From Anaeramoeba ignava (taxonomy: Eukaryota > Metamonada > Anaeramoebidae), in assembly GCA_028826165.1 (NCBI GenBank), contig JAPDFW010000056.1, forward strand, positions 186,001 through 250,000: a stretch of 64,000 nucleotides of DNA. The letters run 5' to 3'. How positions within the stretch are numbered: position 1 is the stretch's first letter; each line of letters opens with the position of its first letter. Of the stretch, positions 1 to 11,700 are shown one piece after another. The notes under the pieces are model-generated. The model made no database searches. It saw only the letters and a program-made list of their open reading frames with translations, and was not told where the DNA came from. The translations under genes and the position numbers were made by a program.

Positions 1-126
1 TTTTGATTTTTGATTTTTGATTTTTGATTTTTGATTTTTGATTTTTGATTTTTGATTTTTGATTTTTGATTTTTGATTTTTGATTTTTGATTTTTGATTT
101 TTGATTTTTGATTTTTGATTTTTGAT
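1..126. repeat. heptanucleotide tandem repeat (TTTTTGA)n
   Basis: About 18 near-perfect head-to-tail copies of a 7-bp unit fill the left edge of the window. Seven is not a multiple of three, so every frame cycles through the same seven codons. On the minus strand these read Ser-Lys-Ile-Lys-Asn-Gln-Lys with no stop, so the array can be translated as a heptapeptide repeat. It is followed at 270-340 by a (GATTTT)n hexamer tract. Confidence 0.9.
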
Positions 127-440
127 TTCGAATTAGATTTTGTTGATGTTGAATTTGTTGATGTTGAATTGGATTCTGTTGATGTTGAATGTTTTGATTT
201 TGATTTTGATTTTGTTGATGTTGAATTTGTTGATGCTGATTTTATTGATTTTGTTGATGTTGAATTGGATTCTGTTGATTTTGATTTTGATTTTGATTTT
301 GATTTTGATTTTGATTTTGATTTTGATTTTGATTTTGATTTTAATATCATGTGAATTTGCGGAATTTTTTGATATGTCTCTTCATCTGTGTGAATTAAAA
401 GTTGTGAATTTGTTTCTATTTCTTTTTGACTTCCCATCAT
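1..440 (-). CDS. possible N-terminal exon of a Ser/Thr/Lys/Asn-rich low-complexity protein, runs off the left edge
   Basis: Read on the minus strand, a frame opens at an ATG at 440 (a second ATG would start at 443 if the first codon repeat is counted differently) and stays open to the window edge, about 146 codons. The first 40 residues look like ordinary protein (Met-Gly-Ser-Gln-Lys-Glu, then acidic and hydrophobic residues). They pass into Lys-Ser repeats, a Ser-Thr-Asn-Glu block made of repeated Asn-Ser-Thr-Ser-Thr, and then the Ser-Lys-Ile-Lys-Asn-Gln-Lys heptad. The plus strand is also open across 115-354 as an Asp/Phe/Val repeat, so strand choice rests only on the non-repetitive beginning. 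No family is recognised. It may be a chance frame over simple repeat. Confidence 0.35.
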   Translation of the reverse strand, partial: MMGSQKEIETNSQLLIHTDEETYQKIPQIHMILKSKSKSKSKSKSKSKSKSKSKSTESNSTSTKSIKSASTNSTSTKSKSKSKHSTSTESNSTSTNSTSTKSNSKSKIKNQKSKIKNQKSKIKNQKSKIKNQKSKIKNQKSKIKNQ

Positions 441-499
441 CACAACAAAAAAATGAAAATAATGAAAATAAAAATATTTTTGTTTTTTTTGGAAATTAA

Positions 500-1185
500 A
501 TTTATATAAAAAATAAGAATAAATTTAAATTAATAATTAATTTAATTTTCTTTTTTATTTATTATTTTAAATTAATTTATAAATTAAATATTAATTTAAA
601 TCTATTCTTATTTTTTATATTTATATGTTAAATATTTAAATAATAAAATACTTAAATCTAAAACAATAAATTATTATTTTAATAATAGAATTAAATACTA
701 AATTATATTTTTAAATTAATTTATAAATTGAATATTAATTTAAATCTATTTTCATTTTTTATATTTATATGTTTAATATTTAAATAATAAAATATTTAAA
801 TCTAAAACAATAAATTATTATTTTAATAATAAAATTAAATACTAAATTATATTTTTAAATTTAATTTATTTAAATTAAATATAAAATTTAAATTAAATTA
901 TATTTTCATTTTTCATTTTTATATTTTAATTTTTATATTTATATGTTAAATATTTAAATAATAAAATATTTAAATATAAAACAATAAATTAATATTTTAA
1001 TAATAAAATTAAATACTAAATTATATTTTTAAATTAATTTATAAATTAAATATTAAATTAAATCTATTCCCATTTTTATATTTATATGTTAAATATTTAA
1101 ATAATAAAATATTTAAATCTAAAACATTAAATTATTATTTTAATAATAAAATTAAAATTAAAATTAAAATTAAAATTAAAATTAA
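500..1185. repeat. left array of a ~144-bp AT-rich tandem repeat
   Basis: This gene-free stretch holds four to five copies of a unit of about 144 bp. Landmarks recurring in order are ATATGTTAAATATTTAAATA, a segment reading AAATCTAAAACAATAAATTA, TTTTAATAATAAAATTAAAT and TTTTTAAATTAATTTATAAA. The ATATGTTAAATATT landmark falls near 621, 765, 942 and 1083, so one copy is about 30 bp longer. The array ends in an (AAAATT)n run at 1140-1186. The same unit in the same orientation recurs at 2850-3530 on the other side of the BTB gene. No gene was seen in it. Confidence 0.75.
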
Positions 1186-1292
1186 AATGTTTCAAATGGA
1201 TTTGTCTCTTATTTATTGATTTGAAAAATTTCATTTGATTGAAAGTAAATGAAAATTAAAAAAAGTTTGATTTTCTTATTATTAATTAATTT

Positions 1293-2776
1293 TTAAATGA
1301 AATATGTTTCAACTTCATCAACAACCCATGAATTATGAGAACCAGCTAAATAGCTTTTACCAGAATCTGTACCAAAAGTAATTCCATCAGGTGGGTTGTA
1401 AACCCAACCAATATTTGAATGACCACCTCTTAAATCATATTTTAAATAGAAATCTGGATGTCCACTTCCAAACAATGGGCCATAATTAATGTAAGAATGT
1501 ATTGCCAAATGTTCTTTTCCTTGTTGAATAGGAAACTTGTGTGGTTTTCTATCCCCTTGACTATTTCTTAATGAAAAAATAAAAGCATTGGGATCATTAA
1601 TATCTCCTCCTTCTTTGGGTGAATGAACTTTAATCCATTTTGATTTATCATTTGTAAATCCAACTTGAGTAAAACCTCCAAAAATAAAATTATCTTTTGT
1701 TTTGATAATAACTAATGTTTTTTCTTTATCATCAACTGCTTTATGCCAAGTTTTAGAATCAAATCCATCTCTTTTTGCTGAAAATCCTTTTTTCATTTTA
1801 GAAAAAAAATCATTATCATTTATCCATCCTTGTACTTTCTTAACATACTTAAAATCTTGAATGATTGTTGAATCTAATTTAAATCTTGATTTGAAAATGA
1901 ATGAATTTTCTTTTTCAATTAATTCTTTGAATACTTTTTCATTTTTTTGAGATAATAAAAAATGAGTTAATTTTATAAACATTTCATTTGGAATTAAATC
2001 TTCTTTCAAAGTATCTTTAAGTTCTTGTTTTGTAAAATCAATAAATCTGATTTTTTCAATAATATTGGAAATTTGATTTTGTAATTTTTCTTTTTCTTCT
2101 TTTTCTTCTTTTTCAAGTTCTTTTTCTTGATTAATATTTGATTTATGTTTTCCCCATTTTATTATTGATTGAAAAAGTTCAAATTCATTTATTGTAAGTT
2201 CATCATTTGATAAAATTGAATTTAAATGATTTTCTTCAAGTTCAAGAAAAAATGAAGTTTTGATAAATTTATCAAAATTTCCAAAAATAAATTGATAGCA
2301 AGATTCCAATAATTGATTTAAGCTCATTGTTTCAGATAATTTAAGAACATCAACAATAGTTTCAAATTGTAAATTCTTTTTGATAAAATTTAAACAAATT
2401 TCAATTAATTCATCAATTAAATATTTTGATGAAAAAATTAAAATTTGAATTGCATTTTCTAAATTAATTTCAATTTTTCCTGAATAAAAATAATTCAAAA
2501 TTAAAGATAGAATTGAACTTTTTCTAAAACATCATTTTTATTTTGAATCATTTTATTTTTCCATTTTGATATTTTGTTTTTCATTTTGGATTTGAAAAGA
2601 GATTTAAAATATTGACTTCTTGAAGAAAGAATTGATTTATGAGTTTTAAATGAAGTTTTGTTTTGTTCACAAATTATTTCAAAATCAAAATAACTTTCTT
2701 CTTCTTTTTCATTTTGATTTTGAAATAGATTTTTTAAATCATTTGAAAGTTTTTCTAAATCTGAATAATTTTCCAT
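1293..2776 (-). CDS. BTB-BACK-TLDc domain protein, one frameshift
   Basis: Two minus-strand frames, 2776-2501 and about 2520-1293, together make a protein of about 494 residues. The first carries the start of a BTB/POZ fold: Phe-Glu-Ile-Ile, then THKSILSSRSQYFKSLF at about residues 45-62. The second continues it with NYFYSGKIEINLENAIQIL and a BACK-like helical region, an acidic Lys/Glu linker, then a TLDc-like module (about 300-494). That module has GFSAKRDGF, IIKTKDNFIFGGFT, SLRN and the closing GSHNSWVVDEVE. BTB proteins often bring substrates to cullin-3 ligases, and the TLDc fold is best known from oxidation-resistance proteins; the exact target is unknown. One base is missing near 2500-2510, since the BTB strand-helix sequence runs from one frame into the other there. 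Whether this is an assembly error or a real lesion cannot be told here. The gene has no intron. A TTTCATTTTT element lies just before the start. Confidence 0.8.
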
Positions 2777-2792
2777 TTTATTAAAAATTTGG

Positions 2793-2818
2793 AAAGAAAA
2801 AAAATGAAAAAAAAATGA
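2793..2818 (-). promoter_or_regulatory. T-rich TTTCATTTTT element before the BTB gene
   Basis: On the minus strand, 17-42 bases before the ATG, two T runs are broken by TCATTT. The same arrangement precedes most start codons in this window. It resembles an initiator (TCA with the A as first transcribed base), as known in trichomonads. The function is inferred. Confidence 0.4.
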
Positions 2819-2849
2819 TTAAAAAAAAAGGAAAAAAGGAAAAAAATGA

Positions 2850-3530
2850 GGATAAATTTAAATTATTATTTTAATAATAAAATTAAATATTAAAATATAT
2901 TTTTAAATTAATTTATAAATTAAATATTAAATTAAATCTATTCTTATTTTTTATATTTTTATGTTAAATATTTAAATAATAAAATATTTAAATTTAAAAC
3001 AATAAATTAATATTTTAAACATAAAATTAAATATTAAATTATATTTTTAAATTAATTTATAAATCAAATATTAAATCAAATCTATTCCTATTTTTTATAT
3101 TTATATGTTAAATATTTAAATAATAAAATATTTAAATCTAAAAACAATAAATTATTATTTTAATAACAAAATTAAATATTAAATTATATTTTTAAATTAA
3201 TTTATAAATTAAATATTAAATTAAATCCATTTCCATTTTTCATTTTTATATGTTAAATATTTAAATAATAAAATATTTAAATCTAAAACAATAAATTAAT
3301 ATTTTAATAATAAAATTAAATATTAAATTATATTTTTAAATTAATTTATAAATTAAATATTAAATTAAATCTATTCTTATTTTTTATATTTATATGTTAA
3401 ATATTTTAATAATAAAATACTTAAATCTAAAACAATAAATTAATATTTTAAACATAAAATTAAATATTAAATTATATTTTTAAATTAATTTATAAATTAA
3501 GTATTAAATTAAACTTATTCTTATTTTTAA
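2850..3530. repeat. right array of the ~144-bp AT-rich repeat
   Basis: The same unit as at 500-1185, in the same orientation. The ATGTTAAATATT landmark recurs near 2960, 3104, 3247 and 3395 with a spacing of about 144 bp. No coding potential was seen. Positions 3531-3650 are A/T-rich spacer after the stop of the beta-helix gene. Confidence 0.75.
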
Positions 3531-3650
3531 TGTTTTTCTTTCAAAAATAAAAAAATAAAAGAAAAATAAAAATAAAAAAATTGATTTGATGTTGAATTGG
3601 TGTTGGGATTTTATCTTATTAAAAAAAAAAATAAAAGAAAATTGAAAGAA

Positions 3651-4934
3651 TTAGTTCTTGAAAGCTTGAACGCCGAAATCGCCATCAGCTCCGATCACGG
3701 GAAGAATAGTTTTCCAATCCAGAAGATCGCCTTTTTTCATTGGGAAAGGATAACGGCACATATCGAATTTGGGGCGCATTTTAGGGAGTTTAGCGTAAGA
3801 ATCATAAGTGTCCTTATAACCGACCAAATGGAATTCCTTCAAGCCTAGGACTTCACGGGATTGCATCAAGTCGCTCTCGTCGACGAAGTTGCCAGCACAG
3901 ATGTCAACGAACTCATCAGCAGTCCATTTATCGAACCAGTCCTTTTCGAGCAGGGCCAAAGCTTTAGGGATTTCGTGGACGTTTCCTTCAGTATCGAACT
4001 CGAGATCGTCCTCGAAGTTCTGAGCGTTAGCGGTGCCAGTGCCAGCGCCGAAATTCAAGTCAGCGCGGCGGTTGAACCAGAACTTGTTGTTGTTGAGAAC
4101 GAGAGATCCTTCTTTTGGATTGAATTTTGTTGTAACGCCGCCGCCGTGATTGAATGCGAGGACATTGTTTTCGATGACGTATTTGGCGGTTTTTTCGTCT
4201 CTTGGGTCAGTTGAGAGAGCTCTTCCTTCGGTTGTTTTTAAAGAATGACCGAAAAGCACCGTGTTGTTCTTAATTGTGATTGTTGGTTTTCCCCAGCCTC
4301 CTCCAGGGATAGCCTCGATTGCGCGGCCTTGGGATGAGAGGATGAAGTTGTTCTCGATCAAGCTGTCTCCGCCGCATTTGACGTAGATGCCCCACCAAGC
4401 GTTGTTTATAAGGATGCAATTGCGAACGGTATTTTCGCCTCTGTTCAAGATCTCAATTGTGGGACATGAACCGGAAGATTTTCTGTTGAGCTGGCCGTAA
4501 CCCCAGGCGGTGTTGTCTTGGAGACCCTCGATTTTGTTGTTTGGACCTGGCGGACCTGCGCCGTAGTAGTAGTTGTTTTGACCTCGATCGATGCAGAATC
4601 CATCAACAATAACTTTGCCTGCTTTTGCCGGTTCAATTTTGATACTCCAATCCGTTTTTCCTTGTGTGTCGGGTTTGGGTCCGATGATTGTTAAGTGCTC
4701 GAATGGGTTTCTTGCTGAAAAGTCGGTTGTGTAGCCTCCGATAATGCTTATTGCTTGGGTTATTTTGGGCATAACTCCGCTTGATGTTTGTCCTGGATAT
4801 CTTCCTTCTGCTACGTGAACTGTATCTCCTGCTTGTGCTTTGTTTAGTGCTTTCCACAGAAATTTGAATGGTTTATCTTTTTGTCCGTTGCCGGAATTTG
4901 TTCCTGTTGAAAATGAAACGTAAAGGTCTGTCAT
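3651..4934 (-). CDS. right-handed parallel beta-helix (pectate-lyase-like) protein, GC-rich, intronless
   Basis: A single uninterrupted frame of 427 residues starts with MTDLYVSFSTGTNSGNG. That opening is the glycine/serine-rich cap typical of secreted bacterial beta-helix proteins (DUF1565/pectin-lyase fold), followed by PFKFLWKALNKAQAGDTVHV. The middle shows repeated coils with Asn ladders: NTVRNCILINNAWWGIYV, SLIENNFILSS, TITIKNNTVLFGHS, KYVIENNVLAFNHGGGV and LVLNNNKFWFNRRADLNFG. No signal peptide is visible, so it may act inside the cell, or the secretory start has been lost. The base composition is close to half G+C through most of the gene, against roughly 15-25% around it, with codons such as GCC, GGC, CTC and GAC. 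It lacks introns, frameshifts and Asn/Gln tracts, unlike its neighbours. The 5' third is less GC-rich than the rest. Polysaccharide lyase or epimerase activity is possible, but no catalytic residues can be named. Confidence 0.75.
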   Translation of the reverse strand: MTDLYVSFSTGTNSGNGQKDKPFKFLWKALNKAQAGDTVHVAEGRYPGQTSSGVMPKITQAISIIGGYTTDFSARNPFEHLTIIGPKPDTQGKTDWSIKIEPAKAGKVIVDGFCIDRGQNNYYYGAGPPGPNNKIEGLQDNTAWGYGQLNRKSSGSCPTIEILNRGENTVRNCILINNAWWGIYVKCGGDSLIENNFILSSQGRAIEAIPGGGWGKPTITIKNNTVLFGHSLKTTEGRALSTDPRDEKTAKYVIENNVLAFNHGGGVTTKFNPKEGSLVLNNNKFWFNRRADLNFGAGTGTANAQNFEDDLEFDTEGNVHEIPKALALLEKDWFDKWTADEFVDICAGNFVDESDLMQSREVLGLKEFHLVGYKDTYDSYAKLPKMRPKFDMCRYPFPMKKGDLLDWKTILPVIGADGDFGVQAFKN

Positions 4935-5748
4935 CTTATGTGTATTTTTGGATTTATTTTATTAAATTTAATTAAATTAAATTAAATTAAATTAAATTAA
5001 AAATTTATATAAAAGATTTAATAAAAAAAGATTCGAAAAGCGAATAATTATTATTTATTATTTATTATTTTATAATTTTATAATTTTTGCTTTTTTTGTT
5101 TTAATAAAATATAAAATATTGTAAACAATATTTGGATTGTGTGTTTTTTATCTATTTTTAGATTTATCATTTATTTTTATTTTTATTATTTTATTAATAA
5201 AGTATTACTTGAATTGAGAGTTAAAATGAAAGAATGATTTTTTTTTATTGATCTTAAAAAATTTTTTGTTTAAAAAGTTGAAGATTTCATTTTTTGCCTT
5301 CTCTCAAAAATTGTTTTTATTTTTTATTTTTTAAATTGATTTTAATGGTTATTTTATTAATTTTACATTTAAGATTTCGAATTTTTTTTTGGCAAATAAA
5401 AATCAAATTGAAAAAAAAAAGGAATTTTGTTTTATTAATTTTTTGATTATGAAATGAACATAAAAGAAACGTGGATAAATTGGGGGATTTGATTAGAATT
5501 ATTTTTTCTTTTAAAATATTTGGAAATATCTTTTTTTTTCATCAAATTTTTTGATCAAAAACTGGTAAAAATGAATTAGAAAAAAATAAAAAAATTTAAA
5601 ATGAGTAATTAATTTATTTAAATGATTAATTATTTGAATAAATAAAATAAAAGAGGAAAAATAAATAATAAAATTCTCCTTTTTAATTAAATTTTTTTTT
5701 AATTAATTTTTTTTCATTTTTTTTCTCTTTCTTTCTTTAATTTAATAA
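4935..5748. other. divergent intergenic region, no gene seen
   Basis: AT-rich DNA of 814 bp lies between the divergent beta-helix gene (-) and the GAPVD1-like gene (+). It contains an (AATTA)n run at 4963-5000 just upstream of the beta-helix start and several T/A homopolymer runs. No open frame, RNA gene or long repeat could be supported. The upstream regions of both genes must lie here. Confidence 0.7.
5707..5730 (+). promoter_or_regulatory. T-rich TTTCATTTTT element before the GAPVD1-like gene
   Basis: A T run with an embedded TCATTTT and a following CTCTTTCTTTCTTT lies about 20-40 bases before the ATG at 5749. It matches the arrangement seen before most genes of the window. Confidence 0.4.
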
Positions 5749-8700
5749 ATGCATCATAATACAAGAAGAGTTTTAAATTCAGGAGATGAACTTTTAAAAT
5801 TACAAGAAATTTTAAAAAGAGAAAAGTATTGTCTTGAAGCAGGTATATTTATTAATCCAATTATAAATAAATTATAAATAATTTCACAAATAATTTCACA
5901 AATAATTTTACAAATAATTTTATAAATAATTTTATAAATAATTTTATAAATAATTTTATTAATAATTTTATAAATAATTTTATTAATAATTTTATAAATA
6001 ATTTTATAAATAATTTTATAAATAATTTTATATTTAATTTTTATTAATAATTTTATAATTAATTTTATATATAATTTTATATATAATTTTATAAATAATT
6101 TTATAAATAATTTTATAAATAATTTTATAAATAATTTTATTAATAATTTTATAAATAATTTTATAAATAATTTAATAAATAATTTTATAAATAATTTAAT
6201 AAATAATTTTATAAATAATTTAATAAATAATTTTATATATAATTTTATAAATAATTTTTGTAAATAATTATATAAATAATTTTATAAATAATTTTATAAA
6301 TAATTTAATAAATAATTTTATAAATAATTTTATAAATAATTTTATAAATAATTTTATTAATAATTTAATAAATAATTTTATAAATAATTTTATAAATAAT
6401 TTAATAAATAATTTTATAAATAATTTAATAAATAATTTTATAAATAATTTCACAAATAATTTTATAAATAAATTATAAATAATTTCACAAATAATTTTAT
6501 AAATAAATTATAAATAATTTTACAAATAATTTTATAAATAATTTTACAAATAATTTTATAAATAATTTCACAAATAATTTTGTAAATAATTTAATAAATA
6601 ATTTTATAAATAATTTTATAAATAATTTTACAAATAATTTTATAATTAATTTTATAAATAATTTTATAAATAATTTTATAAATAATTTTATATTTAATTT
6701 TATAAATAATTTTATAAAATAATTTTATAAATAATTTTATATTTAATTTTATATTTAATTTAATAATTAATTTTATAAATAATTTTATTAATAATTTTAT
6801 ATTTAGTTTTATAAATAATTTTATAAATAATTTTATAAATAATTTTATAAATAATTTTATAAATATTTTTATAAATAATTTTATAAATAATTTTATAAAT
6901 AATTTTTATAAATAATTTTATAAATAATTTTATAAATAATTTTATATTTAATTTTATAATTAATTTAATAATTAATTTTATAAATAATTTTATAAATAAT
7001 TTTTATAAATAATTTTATAAATAATTTTATAAATAATTTTATAAATAATTTTATAAATAATTTTATATTTAATTTTATAAATAATTTTATAAATAATTTT
7101 ATAAATAATTTTATATTTAATTTTTATATTTAATTTAATAATTAATTTTATTTAATAATAATTTTATAAATAATTTTATAAATAATTTTATAAATAATTT
7201 TATATTTAATTTTATATTTTTTTTATAAATAATTTTATATTTAATTTAAATAATTTTATAAATTAATTTTAAATAATTTTATAAATAATTTTATAAAATA
7301 ATTTTATAATTAATTTTATAAATAATTTTATATATAATTTTATAAATAATTTTATATATAATTTTATATATAATTTTATATATAATTTTATATATAATTT
7401 TATATATAATTTTTATATAATTTTATAAATAATTTTATAAATAATTTTATAAATAATTTTATTAATAATTTTATATATAATTTTATAAATAATTTTATAT
7501 ATATAATTTTATAAATAATTTTATAAATAATTTTATTAATAATTTTATAAATAATTTTTATATATAATTTTATTAATAATTTTATAAATAATTTTATAAA
7601 TAATTTTATAAATAATTTTATTAATAATTTTATAAATAATTTTTATAAATAATTTTATATATATTTTTATATTTAATTTTATATTTAATTTTATAAATAA
7701 TTTTATAAATAATTTTTTATTAATAATTTTATAAATAATTTTATATTTAATTTTGTAAAAATAATTTTATAAATAAATTTATTTACAAATTTTATAAATA
7801 ATTTTATAAATAATTTTATTAATAATTTTTTATTAATAATTTAATAAATAATTTTATAATTAATTTTATAAATAATTTTATTAATAATTTTTATTAATAA
7901 TTTTATAATTAATTTTATAATTAATTTTATAAATAATTTTATAAATAATTTTATAATTAATTTTATAAGTAATTTTATAAATAATTTTATAAATAATTTT
8001 TATAAATAATTTTATAAATAATTTTATAAATAATTTTATAAATAATTTTATAAATAATTTTATAAATAATTTTATAAATAATTTTATAATTAATTTAATA
8101 TATAATTTTATAAATAATTTTATAAATAATTTTATAAATAATTTTATAAATAATTTTATAAATAATTTTATAAATAATTTTATAAATAATTTTATAAATA
8201 ATTTTATATTTAATTTTATAAATAAATATATAATTAATTTTATAATTAATTTTATAAATAATTTTTATAATTAATTTTATAATTAATTTTATAAATAATT
8301 TTATAAATAATTTAATAAAATAATTTTATATTTAATTTTATATTTAATTTTATATTTAATTTTTATATATAATTTTATAAATAATTTTATATTTAATTTT
8401 ATAAATAATTTTATAAATAATTTCACAAATAATTTAATATTTAATTTTTATAAATAATTTTATAAATAATTTTATAAATAATTTAATAAATAATTTTATA
8501 AATAATTTAATAAATAATTTTATAAATAATTTTACAAATAATTTTTTATAAATAATTTTATATTTAATTTTATAAATAATTTTATAAATAATTTTATAAA
8601 TAATTTAATAAATAATTTTATAAATAATTTAATAAATAATTTTATAAATAATTTTATTAATAATTTAATAAATAATTTTATAAATAATTTTATTAATAAT

Positions 8701-11700
8701 TTTATAAATAATTTTATAAATAATTTAATAAATAATTTTATAATTAATTTTATAATTAATTTTATAATTAATTTTATAAATAATTTTATAAATAATTTAA
8801 TAAATAATTTTATAAATAATTTTATTAATAATTTTTAATAAATAAAATATATAAATAATTTAATAAATAATTTTATAAATAATTTTTATAAATAATTTAA
8901 TAAATAAATATATAAATAATTTTATTAATAATTTTATAAATAATTTTATATTTAATTTTATAAATAAATTTATTTACAAATTTATAAATAATTTTATAAA
9001 TAATTTTATATATAATTTTATAAATAATTTTATAAATAATTTAATAAATAATTTTATAATTAATTTTATATTTAATTTTATAAATAATTTTATAATTAAT
9101 TTTATATTTAATTTTATAAATAATTTTATAAATAATTCAATATTTAATTTTATAAATAATTTTATAAATAATTCAATATTTAATTTTATAAATAATTTTA
9201 TAAATAATTTTATTAATAATTTTATAAATAATTTTATAATTAATTTTATAATAAAGAACAAAACGCTCTTGAAACAATAAGACAACAATCAGAAAAATTA
9301 TTAGAAGATTTACAAAGTGGTGTCGTAGAATTAATAAATATGTCAAGATTAATGGAAACATTATCAGTTGGAAACATAGAATATAAATTAAAAAGAGAAG
9401 AAAAAATAACACAAAATTGGAAAGTTCAAATTTATGATCCTTTTGAATCACCACTTTCAAGTGTTCAAAAAGGAGTAAAATTTTTTTATCATTTAGAAGA
9501 AGAAAAACATTTTTTTTATATTAAATTCATTCTGATTGGGTTTATAAATGATTAGAAATATCAAAAAATGATGCAAATGATTCGAGAAAATTTAGATGTT
9601 TTAGCTTTATCAATGTCGGATACTAGAAATTTAAATAGAACATGCACAGAAACACTTTCTCATTCAGCCATTTTTGCAGTTTTTGGTCATCTCTTTTCTT
9701 TTAATGAAGAAATGAATCTTTTGAAACTTTTAAAAGTAAAGGAAAAAAAATCCAAATTGAAAAAAACAATTCAAATTGAAAAGAAAAATATATATATTAT
9801 TTGCTCTTTAGAAATTGATCGAATTGCAAATTCAACAAAATCCAAATGTTAAAGAATTATTAACAGGAAATAAATTATTAGCAAGATTATTATCCGCTTA
9901 TTCAAAAACTGGGAGATCAAATGCATATTTAATTTCAAGTCTTAGATCACCAATGTTAGATGTGATTCAAGATTTAAATCTTGATTTAGTAAAAACATTT
10001 AAAAACATTTAAAAAAATTTAAAAAATTAAAAATTGAAAAAAATTAAATTTAATAGCTTTCTGCAACTACAAATAAACAAATTGATAAAGATGGAGTTAG
10101 TAAGTTAATTAATTCTTTTTTTTGATGTAAAAATAATTTAATAACTGAAATGAATATAAATCTTTTTTTAAAGTGACTCGTCGATTGATTTTTTATGCAA
10201 AAGAATTTCTTGGATCTTTACATGATAAAATCAAATTAATACCTTATGGAATTAGATGGATTTGCAAGTTCATAAGTGAAATTTGCAAACAAAATAAACT
10301 TGAAAAAGATATGGTACATGTTGTTGGCGATTTTTTCTTTTTAAAATATGTTAATCCAGTTATATTAAGTCCAGGGTATTTTAATAATATTTGAATTTAT
10401 ATATCAAAATGAAAAAAAAATTTTATATAAAAACAAAACAATTTTGGAAAAATAGTTTGTTATTTTTTAAACAGAAAGAAAGAATTTTTAGAAAGTAAAT
10501 TTAAATTATTTTATTTAAATTAAAATTAAATTAAATTAAATTAAATTAGAACGTTATGGAGTAGTTTCTGATGTTCCAATTTTAAAAAAATCTAGATTCA
10601 ATCTTACACAAGTAAAAAATCAAAGCAAAACAAAAATAATTTGTAATTGATTTCTAAATAAATATAAATAAATCTAAATAAAATAGATTGCCAAAATATT
10701 ATTAAGTCTTTGTCATGGAACTTCAAGTTTGAGAACATCTGATGCAATGTTTGGAAATAAAATTGATGAATTTGATATTAATATGAAGTCTTTTATAAAT
10801 GATCTTATTAATGTTCCTGAAAAAATTGTTTCAGATACTGTATATATATAAATTTATATTTTAGATATTTAAAATATTTATATTTATATTTTTTTCAAAT
10901 TTCTTAATCTTCAAAAGACTCAAGATAATTTCATTTTGGAAAGTTTTCCAAATGCAAAGAATTCTTTAGTGACTCCAAATGATCTTTATGCTTTGCATTC
11001 TCTTCTTTATGAATTTGCAACAATGGTTCTTCCTGAAAAGCAAAATGTAAACGAAATTCTGCAAAATCCTTTAATTCAATTTATGATTTCGTTTGGAAAA
11101 CCACCTGATTTTATCACAGAAACAGAAATGAAATATTTACCAATATCTTTAGGAACAAAACCAAAAACAACTGAAAAAAAGAAAGTTGTTCAAGAAAGCA
11201 AATCCTTTTCTCAAAGAAGAAAAACTTTTGGAATATCTGAATTAGGGGGTGAAACTAAATTTTCAAGAAGTAAACCAGTCATTTAAATCTGAATATTTTA
11301 ATATTTAAATTTTAATATTTTAATATTTAAATTTTTTAAAAGGAAAAACAACAAATTTACATTCATTTCAAGCAGCATTTCCTTCACAAAATGATGATAT
11401 AATGAACGAAGCAGAAAGAAAACTTCGTCAAGTTTTATGCAAAATTGATTATTTTGTTGGAAAAAAAGGAAAAAGTTTCATTGATATCCTTCTTGAAGAA
11501 AAAGAAGTATTTGAAAAAGAATTTAAATTGAAATTGAAATTAAAATTCATTTTGAAAATTAAAATTAAAATTAAAATTAAAATTAAAATTCAAATTAAAA
11601 TTCAAATTAAAATTCATTTTGAAAATTGAAATTCATTTTGAAAATTAAAATTAAAATTAAAATTAAAATTATAATTATAATTCAAATTATAATTATAATT

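Noticed and set aside
1-126. (TTTTTGA)n as a telomere repeat
   Set aside because: Telomere repeats normally carry runs of G on one strand. This unit has a single G, and the array passes directly into hexamer repeat and then ordinary sequence.
115-354. Plus-strand Asp/Phe/Val-rich open frame
   Set aside because: It lies wholly on simple repeat, has no non-repetitive part, and the opposite strand offers an equally open frame with a more protein-like beginning.
3597-4214. Plus-strand frames opposite the beta-helix gene
   Set aside because: They are GC-rich shadows. The minus strand has the long frame with recognisable beta-helix coils.
5850-9250. Open frames of Leu-Phe-Ile-Lys repeats inside the intron-1 array
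   Set aside because: They are by-products of a 12-bp repeat with few stop codons. The flanking exons join in phase across the whole array.
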